From contig CAMHDJ010000026.1 in NCBI GenBank assembly GCA_946183915.1, positions 1 through 41,248 of the forward strand: DNA of 41,248 nt, written 5' to 3'. The notes beneath the pieces are model-generated. The model did not search any database, was not told where the DNA came from, and saw only the letters and a program-made list of their open reading frames with translations. How positions within the stretch are numbered: the first letter of the stretch is position 1; each line of letters opens with the position of its first letter. Made by a program: the position numbers and the translations under genes. Below, in pieces: positions 23,951 to 33,098 of this stretch. This DNA comes from an uncultured Bacteroidales bacterium (GTDB lineage Bacteria > Bacteroidota > Bacteroidia > Bacteroidales > P3).

Positions 23951-26866
23951 ATGAAGAAGACAATCATCAGCCTATGTTTTGTAGCCGTGGCCCTGCTGTG
24001 CAGCCTCGGCGCCAATGCGCAGACGTATGAGTACAAGACCTACCCCAACGACCCGCTCGGCGTACGCGAGTACACCCTTGGCAACGGCCTGAAGGTGTTT
24101 CTGAGCGTCTACAAGGATGCGCCGCGCATCCAGACATACATCGCCGTGCGCGCCGGTTCGAAGAACGACCCGAGCGAGACCACCGGCCTGGCCCACTACC
24201 TGGAGCACATGCTCTTCAAGGGCAGCCATCAGCTGGGCACCACCGACTGGGCCCGCGAGCAGGAAGAGATCCAGAAGATCGAGAACCTCTACGAGGTCTA
24301 CCGCAAGACCACCGACGAGGAGGCCCGCGCCGCCATCTACCACAAGATCGACTCGATCAGCTACGTGGCCTCCACCATCGCCATCGCCAACGAGTACGAC
24401 AAGTCGATGACCGCCATCGGCTCGGAGGGCACCAACGCCTTCACGTCGAACGACTACACGATGTACGTAGAGAACATCCCCGCCAACCAAGTCGAGCAGT
24501 GGGCCAAGGTGCAGGGCGACCGATTCCCGAACCTGGTGCTGCGCCTGTTCCACACCGAGTTGGAGGCCGTCTACGAGGAGAAGAACATCGGCATGGCGCA
24601 GGACAACCGCCGCGTCAACGAGACCATGATGGCCGCCCTCTTCCCCCACCATCCCTACGGCACCCAGACCACCATCGGCACCATCGAGCACCTGAAAAAC
24701 CCCTCGATGAAGAACATCCGCGAATACCACGCCGCCTACTATGTACCCAACAACATGTGCGTGGCCATGGCCGGCGACTTCGATCCCGACCAGGTGATCA
24801 AGATCATCGACAAGTACATGGGCGGTTGGAAGCCCGGCACGGTGCCGACGTTCACCAAGGTGAAGGAAGAGCCCATCACCTCGCCCATCATCCGCCTCGT
24901 GAACGGTCAGGACCCGGCCAACCTCACCATCGCTTTCCGCATCGAGGAGGGCAACGGCAGCCACGACGCCCTCCTGGCCCAGGCCATGGAGATGGTGCTC
25001 AACAACGGCTCGTGCGGTCTCATCGACCTCAACATCAACCAGCAGCAGAAGGCCCTCGGCGCCTACGCCGGCACCTACACGCTCAACGACTACGCCGCCT
25101 TCATGCTCGGCGGCCGTCCCGCTCCAGGCCAGAGCCTTGGACAGCTGCGCGACCTGCTGCTCGAGCAGCTCGACCTCGTGAAGAAGGGTGAGTTCGACGA
25201 GAGCCTCATCGAAGCCTCGATCAACCAGTTGAAACTCCAGATCATGAAGCAGGCCGAGAGCAACAACAGCCGCGCCAGCCAGATGGCCTACGCCTTCGTG
25301 GAACACCGCAACTGGGGCGACGTCTGCAACGAAATCAACGAGCTCTCCAAGATCACGAAGAAGGACATCGTGGACTTCGCCAACCGTATCTGCAAGGACA
25401 ACAACTACGTCATCGTCTACAAACACCAGGACACCCCCGACCCCGTGACCAAGGTCCAGAAACCCGCCATCACCCCGATCTTCGTCAGCCGCGACACCGA
25501 GAGCCCCTTCCTGGCCTCCATCAAGGCCGACGCCGCCAAGGCCAAGCCCATCCAGCCCCAGTTTGTGAACTTCAAGAAAGACCTCCAGAAGGGTAAGACC
25601 CAGAACGGCAGCGAGGTGCTCTACGTGCAGAACAAGGAGAACGGCACCTTCAACCTGCAGTACCGCTTTGAGTTCGGCTACGCCGCCGACAAGGCCATAG
25701 ACCTGGGCTCCGACCTGGTGGAATATCTCAATACCAACAAACACACTGCCGAACAGCTGCAGGAAGAATTCTATAAGCTGGCCTGCAGCTATAACATCCA
25801 CGTAGGAGACGAGGACATCACTGTGGGCATCAGCGGCCTGGCCGAGAATATGGAGAAAGCCATGACCCTCGTGGAGGAAATCATGGCCACATGCCAGCCC
25901 GACGACGAGGCGCTGCAGATGCTTGTGGAGCGTCTCATCAAGAGCCGTACCGACAACAAGACCAACCAGCGTGCCGCTTTCCGCGCCCTGAACACCTACG
26001 GCGTATGGGGTGAGGAATACATCAAGGAGAACACCGAAAGCGATGCCCAACTCCGCGCCTACACCGCCAAACAGCTCACCGACGCCCTCCACGGCCTCTT
26101 CCAGTACAAGCACCGCGTGCTCTACTACGGCCCGTTGAGCCTCAAGGAGGCCACCGCTGCCGTCAACAAGATTCATACCGTGAAGCCCACCAAGGATGTT
26201 CCCGCCAACAAGATCTTCCATCCCCAGGCTGTCAACGAGAACACGGTGTTCTTCGTCAACTACGACGCCAAAAACACCTACGTCACCGAATACTTCCGTG
26301 GCGAGCACTACAACACCGCCATCTCACCCAAGGTATATCTCTTCAACGAATACTTCGGCGGCTCGATGAATGCCATCGTCTTCCAGGAGATGCGTGAAAA
26401 GCGCAGCCTTGCCTACAGTGCCAGCAGCTACTACTCCAACAGTGGACACAAGGACGGCTACTTCTACAACAGCGCCAACGTCATCACCCAGAACGACAAG
26501 CTGCTCGACGCCCTCAACGCCTACGAGGAACTCTTCAACGACATGCCCCAGGCCGAAGCCAACTTCAAGCTGGCCAAAGATGCCCTCATTGCCAGCAGCC
26601 GCACTAAACGCACCACCAAGATGGCCATCATCAGTGTCTACCTGCACTGCGAGCGCATGGGTCTCAAAGAACCTCTGAACAAGCAAAACTTCGCCGCCTA
26701 CCAGAAGATGACGATGCAGGACCTGGTGAACTTCCAGCAGAAGCACATCAAGGGTCAGAAGAAAGCCTACCTCATCCTCGGCAAGGAGAGCGAGATGGAC
26801 TTCAACGCCCTGAGCAAGTTCGGCAAGGTGAAGAAGCTTACGCTCGACGAAATCTTCGGCTATTGA
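23951..26866 (+). CDS. M16 family (pitrilysin-like) zinc metalloprotease
   Basis: A 971-residue exported protease. Signal peptide 1-23 (GANAQ). The inverted zinc motif HxxEH is H82-Y-L-E85-H86 in GLAHYLEHMLFKGS, and the third ligand lies in ELEAVYEEKN (about Glu210). A second, inactive M16 half follows (about 520-960), with the R/Y-type pocket in MREKRSLAYSASSYY, so the polypeptide is a complete two-domain clamshell. Family members degrade peptides in the periplasm. Several helices between the HxxEH motif and the third ligand (about 100-150) form an insertion common in Bacteroidota homologues. It has its own strong promoter. The glycosyltransferase starts 2 bp after its stop. Confidence 0.93.
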   Translation: MKKTIISLCFVAVALLCSLGANAQTYEYKTYPNDPLGVREYTLGNGLKVFLSVYKDAPRIQTYIAVRAGSKNDPSETTGLAHYLEHMLFKGSHQLGTTDWAREQEEIQKIENLYEVYRKTTDEEARAAIYHKIDSISYVASTIAIANEYDKSMTAIGSEGTNAFTSNDYTMYVENIPANQVEQWAKVQGDRFPNLVLRLFHTELEAVYEEKNIGMAQDNRRVNETMMAALFPHHPYGTQTTIGTIEHLKNPSMKNIREYHAAYYVPNNMCVAMAGDFDPDQVIKIIDKYMGGWKPGTVPTFTKVKEEPITSPIIRLVNGQDPANLTIAFRIEEGNGSHDALLAQAMEMVLNNGSCGLIDLNINQQQKALGAYAGTYTLNDYAAFMLGGRPAPGQSLGQLRDLLLEQLDLVKKGEFDESLIEASINQLKLQIMKQAESNNSRASQMAYAFVEHRNWGDVCNEINELSKITKKDIVDFANRICKDNNYVIVYKHQDTPDPVTKVQKPAITPIFVSRDTESPFLASIKADAAKAKPIQPQFVNFKKDLQKGKTQNGSEVLYVQNKENGTFNLQYRFEFGYAADKAIDLGSDLVEYLNTNKHTAEQLQEEFYKLACSYNIHVGDEDITVGISGLAENMEKAMTLVEEIMATCQPDDEALQMLVERLIKSRTDNKTNQRAAFRALNTYGVWGEEYIKENTESDAQLRAYTAKQLTDALHGLFQYKHRVLYYGPLSLKEATAAVNKIHTVKPTKDVPANKIFHPQAVNENTVFFVNYDAKNTYVTEYFRGEHYNTAISPKVYLFNEYFGGSMNAIVFQEMREKRSLAYSASSYYSNSGHKDGYFYNSANVITQNDKLLDALNAYEELFNDMPQAEANFKLAKDALIASSRTKRTTKMAIISVYLHCERMGLKEPLNKQNFAAYQKMTMQDLVNFQQKHIKGQKKAYLILGKESEMDFNALSKFGKVKKLTLDEIFGY

Positions 26867-26868
26867 CG

Positions 26869-27831
26869 ATGCTTGACCGACTGAAGATAGCGGTAGCCAT
26901 ACCGTGCTACAAAGTGGAGCAGCACCTGCCACAGGTAGTGGCGGGGCTGCCCCCTTTCGTGGACAGCATACTGCTTGTCGACGACTACTCGCCCGACGGT
27001 ACACCGGCCCTCGTGGACCGCATGGCCGCCGACGACACACGCGTGCTGGCACTGCACCACAGCGTCAACCAAGGCGTGGGGGGTGCCATGAAAACGGCCT
27101 TCCGCAAGGCACTGGAGATGGACGTGGACGTGGTTGTCAAACTCGACGGCGACGGCCAGATGGACGCCACATACATCCAGTCCCTTGTCGAATCACTGGC
27201 CGACGCCGAATACGCCAAGGGCAACCGGCTCTACGACCGTCGCCAGCTGCGCTCCATGCCCACCGTGAGACGCGTCGGCAATCTGGGCCTCGGCTTCATG
27301 GTGAAGGCGGCATCGGGCTATTGGAACGTGAGCGATCCCGTCAACGGTTTCTTCGCCATCCGCACCTCCACCCTGAGACTGATGGACCTCGACCGGGTGG
27401 CCAACCGCTACTTCTTCGAGAGCTCCATGCTCATCGGTATGCACTACGCCGGGGCACGCATCAGCGAAGTGCCCATGCCCGCCATCTACGGTAGCGAGAA
27501 GTCAAACCTCAGCATAGGCCGCACCTTGGTGGGGTTCCCCCCAAGACTGATGGCGGCATGGCTGCGAAGGCTGCATCTGAGCTACTTTGTCTACGACTTC
27601 AACGTCTGCTCGCTCTACCTGATGGTCGGCTTGCCCTCGTTCCTCTTCGGCCTTGTCTTCGGCCTCTGCAACTGGATACACTATGCCAGCATCAGCAGTC
27701 CCTCGCCCACCGGCACCATCATGGTGGCCGTGTTGACGTTCATACTGGGCTTTCAACTGCTGCTGGCAGCGGCACAGTACGATATAACGGCCGGAAATCC
27801 GTTCGACAAAAACCGCTTTCGGAACAAATGA
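26869..27831 (+). CDS. Glycosyltransferase family 2 (dolichyl-phosphate mannose synthase-like)
   Basis: A 320-residue membrane-associated glycosyltransferase. The GT-A domain opens VAIPCYKVEQHLPQVV and has LLVDDYSPDGT (Asp38-Asp39), the metal-binding DGD at 93-95 in VVKLDGDGQMD, and the acceptor region DPVNGFFAIRT. Two C-terminal membrane helices (about 243-265 and 280-302) anchor it. Such enzymes transfer a sugar from a nucleotide donor to a lipid phosphate or glycan. It is followed, in the opposite direction, by two polytopic membrane proteins of a type that can use lipid-linked sugars, so it may belong to a cell-surface glycosylation set. The ATG at 26869 is used; a TTG at 26863 overlaps the M16 stop. 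Confidence 0.9.
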   Translation: MLDRLKIAVAIPCYKVEQHLPQVVAGLPPFVDSILLVDDYSPDGTPALVDRMAADDTRVLALHHSVNQGVGGAMKTAFRKALEMDVDVVVKLDGDGQMDATYIQSLVESLADAEYAKGNRLYDRRQLRSMPTVRRVGNLGLGFMVKAASGYWNVSDPVNGFFAIRTSTLRLMDLDRVANRYFFESSMLIGMHYAGARISEVPMPAIYGSEKSNLSIGRTLVGFPPRLMAAWLRRLHLSYFVYDFNVCSLYLMVGLPSFLFGLVFGLCNWIHYASISSPSPTGTIMVAVLTFILGFQLLLAAAQYDITAGNPFDKNRFRNK

Positions 27832-27854
27832 CGCCCCGACAAAGGGGACACACG

Positions 27855-29294
27855 CTAACGGAGGGGTGCCAGACGGTACCCCTCTTCTGTCTTTACCAGC
27901 TCGAGGTACCCCTGCGCAGGGAGCCGGAAATAGTGCGGATTCAGTTCATCAACGCTCCATCGTTTCCACCAGTTGACGGCCACATAGGCATCGGTGTCAT
28001 CATAGAGAGGGTCCTGCCGGTCGAAGTCGTCATCCTCCATATAGATAGTCACGGTGTTTTCGGCGCCGTCACGGGCGGTGTAGAGCATACTCTCGAGTGC
28101 CAGACCCCAGATATTCACCGGGAAAATAGCCTCGGCAGTGCTACGCGTAACGAGGAGCTTGTGCTGCCCTTCTGCGCGAGCCTGCGCGGCAATGGTTCCG
28201 ATCTCGGCCAAGCGGTTGGCATAAGGACGGGTACTGACTCCGATTCTCACAAGCGACACCGTGGCCAACAGCACGTAGAGTGCACACACCGTGACGGCAG
28301 GTACCCGGTGCCGACACAGCGCCGGCAGTTCGTCATGCAGGAACACCAGGCCAATAAAGAAGAGCAAGGGAAGGTACGTGCGTTCCATTCCGATGGGGCC
28401 ATCGCCTTTCCAATAGACCACCACGCTCATGACAAAAAAGCCCGTCACGAAGGCAAAACACATCACAAAACGCACCCATTTACGCCTGCGGGCGTAGCCT
28501 ATCAAGGTCAGCAGCCACAGCAGGAATGGGAAGAGATAGAAGTCGGGGAAGTGAATATAGAAGAACTGGATGCTGTTCAGCCGGAAGAAGTGCTGCACAG
28601 CATAACTCAGCGTCTCGACAGTCGGAATGAAACTCTCGTCATGACCGCTTTGCCCCCCCAGCATTTTGACCGCCACACATGCCACCAGAAGCGCAACACA
28701 CACCGTTTGTGGCAGCCCGAAACGTCCGCTGTCGATCCAGCGGTGCAAGACAATGAATGCGATAAAGAAGATTGATACAGGGTGGATGAAGAAGGCAGCC
28801 AGCTCGACAAGCACCGTCAGCGCCCACAGCCACCAGGACCGCCGACCCTCGTCTAGCGACTCGAGGCACGCATAGAGCAGCGGCGCAAAGAACATCAACT
28901 GGAATGTCTCAGAGATACAATGGAAGAAGGTGGCCCTCATGGCCAGCAGGCTGAACACCATCAGCAGCCCCATAGCACGCTTTTTCAGCACATGCACCGC
29001 CAAGATATAGCACCCGTAGGCCATCACCACAAAACCAGCCGAATAGGCCACAATCACCCACCGCAGCGGCACGTGCAGTTTGATGAGTAGCCATGGCAGC
29101 AACTGCGAAAGGACCATACTGTAACGTCGGTCGTTAATGAGGATGCTCTCGTGGTTGATATCATGGAAAAGTTGGTAGGCAGAATCAATGAGCAGCACGC
29201 GTTCTTCGGCGAAATAAACGGCGAGCAGCAGCAACGCCGCCATACATAGATGCCCGAAAAGGACAAGCCGGGAGGTGAGGCGATCGTAGTTCAT
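27855..29294 (-). CDS. Polytopic membrane protein of unknown function
   Basis: A 479-residue integral membrane protein with about ten to eleven hydrophobic helices spread over residues 10-360, then a soluble C-terminal domain of about 115 residues (RLAEIGTIAAQARAEGQHKLLVT to EGYRLAPLR). The layout resembles GT-C type glycosyltransferases and related DUF-named membrane proteins, but I see no diagnostic DxD or DE motif with confidence: candidate acidic residues are Asp37 (LLIDSAY) and Asp45-His (FHDINHES) in the first outer loop. The start at 29294 overlaps the stop of the DUF2079 gene by 4 bp. It converges on the glycosyltransferase gene with a 23-bp gap. Confidence 0.7.
   Translation of the reverse strand: MNYDRLTSRLVLFGHLCMAALLLLAVYFAEERVLLIDSAYQLFHDINHESILINDRRYSMVLSQLLPWLLIKLHVPLRWVIVAYSAGFVVMAYGCYILAVHVLKKRAMGLLMVFSLLAMRATFFHCISETFQLMFFAPLLYACLESLDEGRRSWWLWALTVLVELAAFFIHPVSIFFIAFIVLHRWIDSGRFGLPQTVCVALLVACVAVKMLGGQSGHDESFIPTVETLSYAVQHFFRLNSIQFFYIHFPDFYLFPFLLWLLTLIGYARRRKWVRFVMCFAFVTGFFVMSVVVYWKGDGPIGMERTYLPLLFFIGLVFLHDELPALCRHRVPAVTVCALYVLLATVSLVRIGVSTRPYANRLAEIGTIAAQARAEGQHKLLVTRSTAEAIFPVNIWGLALESMLYTARDGAENTVTIYMEDDDFDRQDPLYDDTDAYVAVNWWKRWSVDELNPHYFRLPAQGYLELVKTEEGYRLAPLR
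27861..27884 (+). terminator. Hairpin terminator for the glycosyltransferase gene, inside the convergent gene's end
   Basis: GAGGGGTGCC-AGAC-GGTACCCCTC forms a 10-bp stem (one G-U pair) with a 4-base loop, followed on the plus strand by TTCTGTCTTT. It lies 30 bp after the glycosyltransferase stop and within the last codons of the minus-strand gene, whose stop is at 27855-27857. Confidence 0.6.
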
Positions 29295-30652
29295 GGCGCA
29301 ACATTGGGGGATTGACGGCGGAGCACCACGGCACCTTCCTCGACAAGAAGAGTGTAGTCGGCCTGCCGTCCGGCGGGGTGGCAGTAGACTTGGCGGCGCA
29401 GTGCAAGGCGCGGCGTGAGACATGAGGCGGCGCTAACCGATGCCCCTTCAGGGACAGCATTGATCGTTTGCAGGGCCTGCCGACGGTCAAAGGTATCGCA
29501 ACGGTAGTGGGCCGCGCTGAAGACACGCACGTTTTCGGTCCTTACCCACGTGCGGGGGTGGTGGCAAGTATAGACCGTGGTGGCCAATACAAGCAAGGGC
29601 AGCAGCAATGCAAGTGCCCGTTGCAACCGATGGTGCTTCATATTGGCGATCGTGATAAAGGCAGCAGGCACCACCACAACCGCACACTCGACGTTGTACT
29701 GGTAGCCGATACCCCAGAAAGCCTCGTCGGCCGAAAGCATCTTCTGTGCCACAAGAGGCACCAGAGGCAGCAACCACTGCGGGCGAAGAAAGCACAGTGC
29801 TCCGCCAGAAAGGAGCAGGCAGACGTAGAACTCGACCTTCTGCCCCGACGGGTCGACAACCAACCGGCGCAACGCCTCGATGGGATGTAAGACCACCCAG
29901 CGTCCGATGGCGCCGAAGCCGTCGCCCATGTAGGCATAGCGCCAGAAGCCAGGCGAGGGATCGGGACAGAGGGCGGGCATCAACCACAGGGTAACAATGA
30001 GCAGATAGGTCAGGCAGAAAAGAGCGGCAGCAGCCAGCCAACGCAACGCTATCTTATCGTGCCTATATTCAACAGCCAGCGCCATCAGCACGAAAAGCAT
30101 CCACAGCGGCATCGACTCCTTGGCCACACAAACCAGCACCACCCCGGCGGCAAACCACCCATAGCGACGTTTGTGCAGGGCCACCATAAGCCATGGCACC
30201 AGCATGGCGGCGACGACGTTGGAATGGTAGTCGAACGCCACAGCATGCCATACGCCGAAAAAGGCAAGAAATGAAACCATGGCCGCCACCGGCAACCACG
30301 GCTGCCGCGCGCTGCATGCCACCAAACAGTACACTCCCGCCGCACCAGCCATTACTGCCAGCAACTGCACAATCAGCAATGTCCAACTGCCACCGAGGTA
30401 CACCAGCGGCGAAATCAGCACCAAGTAAAGGTCGAAATGATCGGAAAGGAGATTGCGCGAGCGGTCAAGAAAGAATGCACAATCGGCCGCACGCAAGTGG
30501 GCATAGTCGTAAAGGGCATGGGTATAGAGGCCAAGGTCGAGACCAAATGTACGGAAACACCAGTGGTTGACCAGCGAGAGCAGAGCGTAGAGCACTGCTC
30601 CTGCAACCAGCACCGCCACCGCGGCCATACGCCACCGCACAGCAATCCGCAT
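29291..30652 (-). CDS. DUF2079 domain-containing membrane protein
   Basis: A 453-residue integral membrane protein with about ten hydrophobic helices. The N-terminal pattern after the first helix, FGLDLGLYTHALYDYAHL, followed by FLDRSRNLLSDHFDLYLVLISPLVYL, is the DUF2079 signature, with conserved Asp and His (SDHFD) in the first outer loop. Another conserved site is FDYHSNVVAAMLVPW. DUF2079 proteins are predicted GT-C-fold membrane enzymes. The gene overlaps the next membrane protein by 4 bp and starts 4 bp after the GreA-like gene. Met at 30652 starts a normal helical N-terminus; the frame upstream to 30700 lies in the preceding gene. Confidence 0.82.
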   Translation of the reverse strand: MRIAVRWRMAAVAVLVAGAVLYALLSLVNHWCFRTFGLDLGLYTHALYDYAHLRAADCAFFLDRSRNLLSDHFDLYLVLISPLVYLGGSWTLLIVQLLAVMAGAAGVYCLVACSARQPWLPVAAMVSFLAFFGVWHAVAFDYHSNVVAAMLVPWLMVALHKRRYGWFAAGVVLVCVAKESMPLWMLFVLMALAVEYRHDKIALRWLAAAALFCLTYLLIVTLWLMPALCPDPSPGFWRYAYMGDGFGAIGRWVVLHPIEALRRLVVDPSGQKVEFYVCLLLSGGALCFLRPQWLLPLVPLVAQKMLSADEAFWGIGYQYNVECAVVVVPAAFITIANMKHHRLQRALALLLPLLVLATTVYTCHHPRTWVRTENVRVFSAAHYRCDTFDRRQALQTINAVPEGASVSAASCLTPRLALRRQVYCHPAGRQADYTLLVEEGAVVLRRQSPNVAP

Positions 30653-30656
30653 GGCG

Positions 30657-31109
30657 TCAGAATATCTCAACGACGGTTTGCCGCTGGCCGTTGAACACAA
30701 GCGAGTCGCCCACCTTGAGCCCTTTCAAGGCCGCATAGATGGGGGTCTGCGCCGAGATGGCAAACCACACTTCGTTTCCCACAGCGAACTTGCCCGCCCC
30801 GATGCTGAGCAGGAAGCGCTGACGGTCGGTGACCACACAGGCGCCGTGCTCCACCACGTCGTGCGGCGGCTCCTTCAGCAAGTCCTGCAGGTAGCGGATG
30901 CCGGCCAGAGCGTTGCTCAACTGCTTGGCATACATGTCGCGGCTGCGCATCATCTTGGTGCGATACGAGTCGTAGCGGTCCACGTTGGCGCCGTAGTCGT
31001 TGCTCTGTTGCTGGGCCGAGTCCATCTCCTGTTTGGCCACAGAAGCAATATGCTCCTGCTGTTCGATGCAGGAGCATATTACCATCTGTCTATGTTCCTC
31101 GCGCGTCAT
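30657..31109 (-). CDS. GreA/GreB-like C-terminal domain protein
   Basis: A 150-residue cytosolic protein. Residues 1-80 are a helical hairpin (MTREEHRQMVICSCIEQQEH to RYLQDLLKE), rich in Gln, Ser and charged residues. Residues 85-150 match the FKBP-like C-terminal domain of Gre factors: GACVVTDRQRFLLSIGAGKF, VWFAISAQTPIYAALKGLKVGDSLVFNG. Gre factors use a coiled coil with two acidic tip residues to reactivate stalled RNA polymerase; the matching acidic pair is not obvious here, so this may be a paralogue with another role. Similar Bacteroidota proteins are often mislabelled as oxoacyl-ACP synthase. The ATG overlaps the aminotransferase stop by 4 bp. Confidence 0.75.
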   Translation of the reverse strand: MTREEHRQMVICSCIEQQEHIASVAKQEMDSAQQQSNDYGANVDRYDSYRTKMMRSRDMYAKQLSNALAGIRYLQDLLKEPPHDVVEHGACVVTDRQRFLLSIGAGKFAVGNEVWFAISAQTPIYAALKGLKVGDSLVFNGQRQTVVEIF

Positions 31110-32371
31110 GCTTTCTTGCGCGCGGCGGGTTTCTTGGCGGCGGCTTTCTTGACCGCCTTCTTGGGAGCGGCGACATCGGTGCGACCCGGGTAGACCTTCA
31201 GGGCTTCCTCGAGACACTTCATGGCGGCCTTCAGGTCGTCGATGCACAGGCAATAGGTGATGCGAACCTGGTGGCGGCCCTTCTCGGGATCGCTGTAGAA
31301 GCCCGTGGCCGGAGCCAGCATCACCGTGGCACCCTTGTACTCGAAGTCCGTCAGCAGCCACTGGCAGAAGTGGTCGCTGTCCTCGATGGGCAGCTCGCAC
31401 ACCGTGTAGAAGGCGCCCTTCGGCGTCGGGCAGAAGCAGCCCGGAATCTTGTTGATACCCTCCACGATGACGTTGCGGCGGGCCACATACTCCTTCATCA
31501 CGGCGTCGAAGTACTCCTGAGGCGTGTCGATGGCAGCCTCGGCGAAGATCTGGCCGAACGACGGGGGCGACAGGCGGGCCTGGGCCAGACGCATCATGGC
31601 GCTGAAGAGCTCGCTGTTACGCGTAATGACACAGCCCACGCGGGCACCGCAGGCGCTGTAGCGCTTCGACACCGAGTCGAACAGCACCACGTTGTTCTCG
31701 CAGCCCGGCAGGTTGAGCACGCTGAAGTGCTTCTCGCCGTCGTAGCAGAACTCGCGATACACCTCGTCGGCAAAGAGGTACAGGTCGTACTTCTTGCAGA
31801 GGGCGCCCACCGCGTAGAGGTCTTTCTCGCTGTAGAGGTAACCCGTCGGATTGTTCGGGTTGCAGATCATGATGGCACGCGTGTAGGGCGTGATGTACTT
31901 CTCGAAGTCGTCCACCAGCGGCAGGGCGAAGCCCGTCTTGATGTCGCTCGGCACGGTGACGATCTTGGCGTCGCACAGTTTGGCGAACGTGTTGTAGTTC
32001 GTGTAGTACGGCTCGGGGATGATGATCTCGTCGCCCGGGTTGAGGCAGCAGGTGAAGGCCATCTGCAGAGCCTCGCTGCCGCCGGTGGTCACCAGGATGC
32101 GCTCCGGCGTGATGTCGATGCCGTGCTTCTTGTAGTACTGGCAGAGCTTCTCGCGGTAGCTCTGGAAGCCGGCGCTGGGGCTGTAGGCCAGCACGTCGAT
32201 CTTTGTGTTGGCCAAGGCTTCGAGGGCTCCCTTGGGGGTCTCGATATCGGGCTGGCCGATGTTCAGGTGGTACACGTGGATGCCGTGGGCCTTGGTGGCG
32301 TCGGCAAAGGGGACCAGTTTACGGATGGCGCTCTGCGGGAGCTCCAGTCCCTTGTGCGATATTCTGGGCAT
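31106..32371 (-). CDS. PLP-dependent class I aminotransferase (aspartate aminotransferase-like)
   Basis: A 421-residue cytosolic enzyme of fold type I. The catalytic lysine is K236 in DSVSKRYSACGARVG. NPNNPTG (171-177), ADEVYREF (Asp202, Tyr205) and the N-terminal HLNIGQPDIETP are the class signatures. It probably transfers amino groups between an amino acid (Asp, aromatic or Ala) and a 2-oxoacid; the exact substrate cannot be read. An unusual feature is the C-terminal tail of about 22 residues, made of Ala, Lys, Pro and Arg (PKKAVKKAAAKKPAARKKA), like a histone H1-type tail. The tail lies in frame and the gene ends in a 4-bp overlap with the GreA-like gene. The DUF1573 gene is 21 bp upstream. 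Confidence 0.92.
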   Translation of the reverse strand: MPRISHKGLELPQSAIRKLVPFADATKAHGIHVYHLNIGQPDIETPKGALEALANTKIDVLAYSPSAGFQSYREKLCQYYKKHGIDITPERILVTTGGSEALQMAFTCCLNPGDEIIIPEPYYTNYNTFAKLCDAKIVTVPSDIKTGFALPLVDDFEKYITPYTRAIMICNPNNPTGYLYSEKDLYAVGALCKKYDLYLFADEVYREFCYDGEKHFSVLNLPGCENNVVLFDSVSKRYSACGARVGCVITRNSELFSAMMRLAQARLSPPSFGQIFAEAAIDTPQEYFDAVMKEYVARRNVIVEGINKIPGCFCPTPKGAFYTVCELPIEDSDHFCQWLLTDFEYKGATVMLAPATGFYSDPEKGRHQVRITYCLCIDDLKAAMKCLEEALKVYPGRTDVAAPKKAVKKAAAKKPAARKKA

Positions 32372-32392
32372 TGTCTTCTGGTTTAATGCGGT

Positions 32393-32920
32393 TTATTTCT
32401 TGATCGGCTGGGGACCGGCAGGGGCGGCCTTGGCGGGCTCGGTCTTCATGGCAGGAGCGGCCTGCACGGGATTGGCGGGATTCACGGCCTGGCGCTGCGG
32501 CTGGCTGTTGCCGTCCTGGGTCACCGTGCCCTTGATGCGCAGCACCACACGCTGGTTGTTCACCGCGTTGCTGGTGACGGTGACGGTCTTCGAGAAGCCG
32601 CCCACGTTGTTCGTGTTGTAGTGCACACCGATAGTGCCCTTCTGGCCAGGCATGACAGGCTTCTGGGTGTACTTGGGCGTCGTGCAGCCGCACGAGGCCT
32701 TCACCGTCTGCAGGATCAGCGGCTCGTCGCCGTCGTTCCAGAAGGTGAACTCGCAGTCGCCGTTGCCACCCTTCTGGATGGTGCCATACTGGTGTTCCAT
32801 CTCCTCGAAGCGGATCTTGGCTCCGTGCTCGGGGGTGTCATTCTTCTGTTCAGCGCTCTGAGCGCCCGCAACCATCGCCATGGTGGCGAAAAGGCAAATC
32901 ATTGCAAACTTCTTCATCAT
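32393..32920 (-). CDS. DUF1573 domain-containing exported protein
   Basis: A 175-residue exported protein. Signal peptide 1-20 (MVAGAQS). The DUF1573 domain (about 35-135) has the family pattern IRFEEMEHQYGTIQKGGNGDCEFTFWNDGDEPLIL, then VKASCGCTTPKYTQKPVMPGQKGTIGVHYN with the typical C-G-C-T-T site, and ends VLRIKGTV. It is an immunoglobulin-like fold of unknown role, common and multi-copy in Bacteroidota. The last 38 residues are a low-complexity Pro/Ala/Gln tail. A start at the next Met (32917) is equally possible. It has a good promoter and probably leads the aminotransferase-GreA-DUF2079 operon. Confidence 0.88.
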   Translation of the reverse strand: MMKKFAMICLFATMAMVAGAQSAEQKNDTPEHGAKIRFEEMEHQYGTIQKGGNGDCEFTFWNDGDEPLILQTVKASCGCTTPKYTQKPVMPGQKGTIGVHYNTNNVGGFSKTVTVTSNAVNNQRVVLRIKGTVTQDGNSQPQRQAVNPANPVQAAPAMKTEPAKAAPAGPQPIKK

Positions 32921-32997
32921 ATCAATTCAGTTTTTAATGTTTATTATTCAGTTCTTTAGACAACCCTCAGGGGTACTTTGCCCCGAATTGTCAGGCT

Positions 32998-33030
32998 GCA
33001 AAATTACTAAAAATAAGTACACACGGCAAA
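32998..33030 (-). promoter_or_regulatory. Bacteroidota promoter of the DUF1573 operon
   Basis: On the minus strand: TTTG (33027-33030), 20-bp spacer, TAATTTTGC (32998-33006). Both boxes fit the consensus. The leader is about 70 nt. Confidence 0.82.
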
Positions 33031-33098
33031 AAAAAACTTGCAAAAAGAGTTAATTTCTGTTTTTTTTCATCGTTTTCGGACCGTCGCGAGCACCTATC

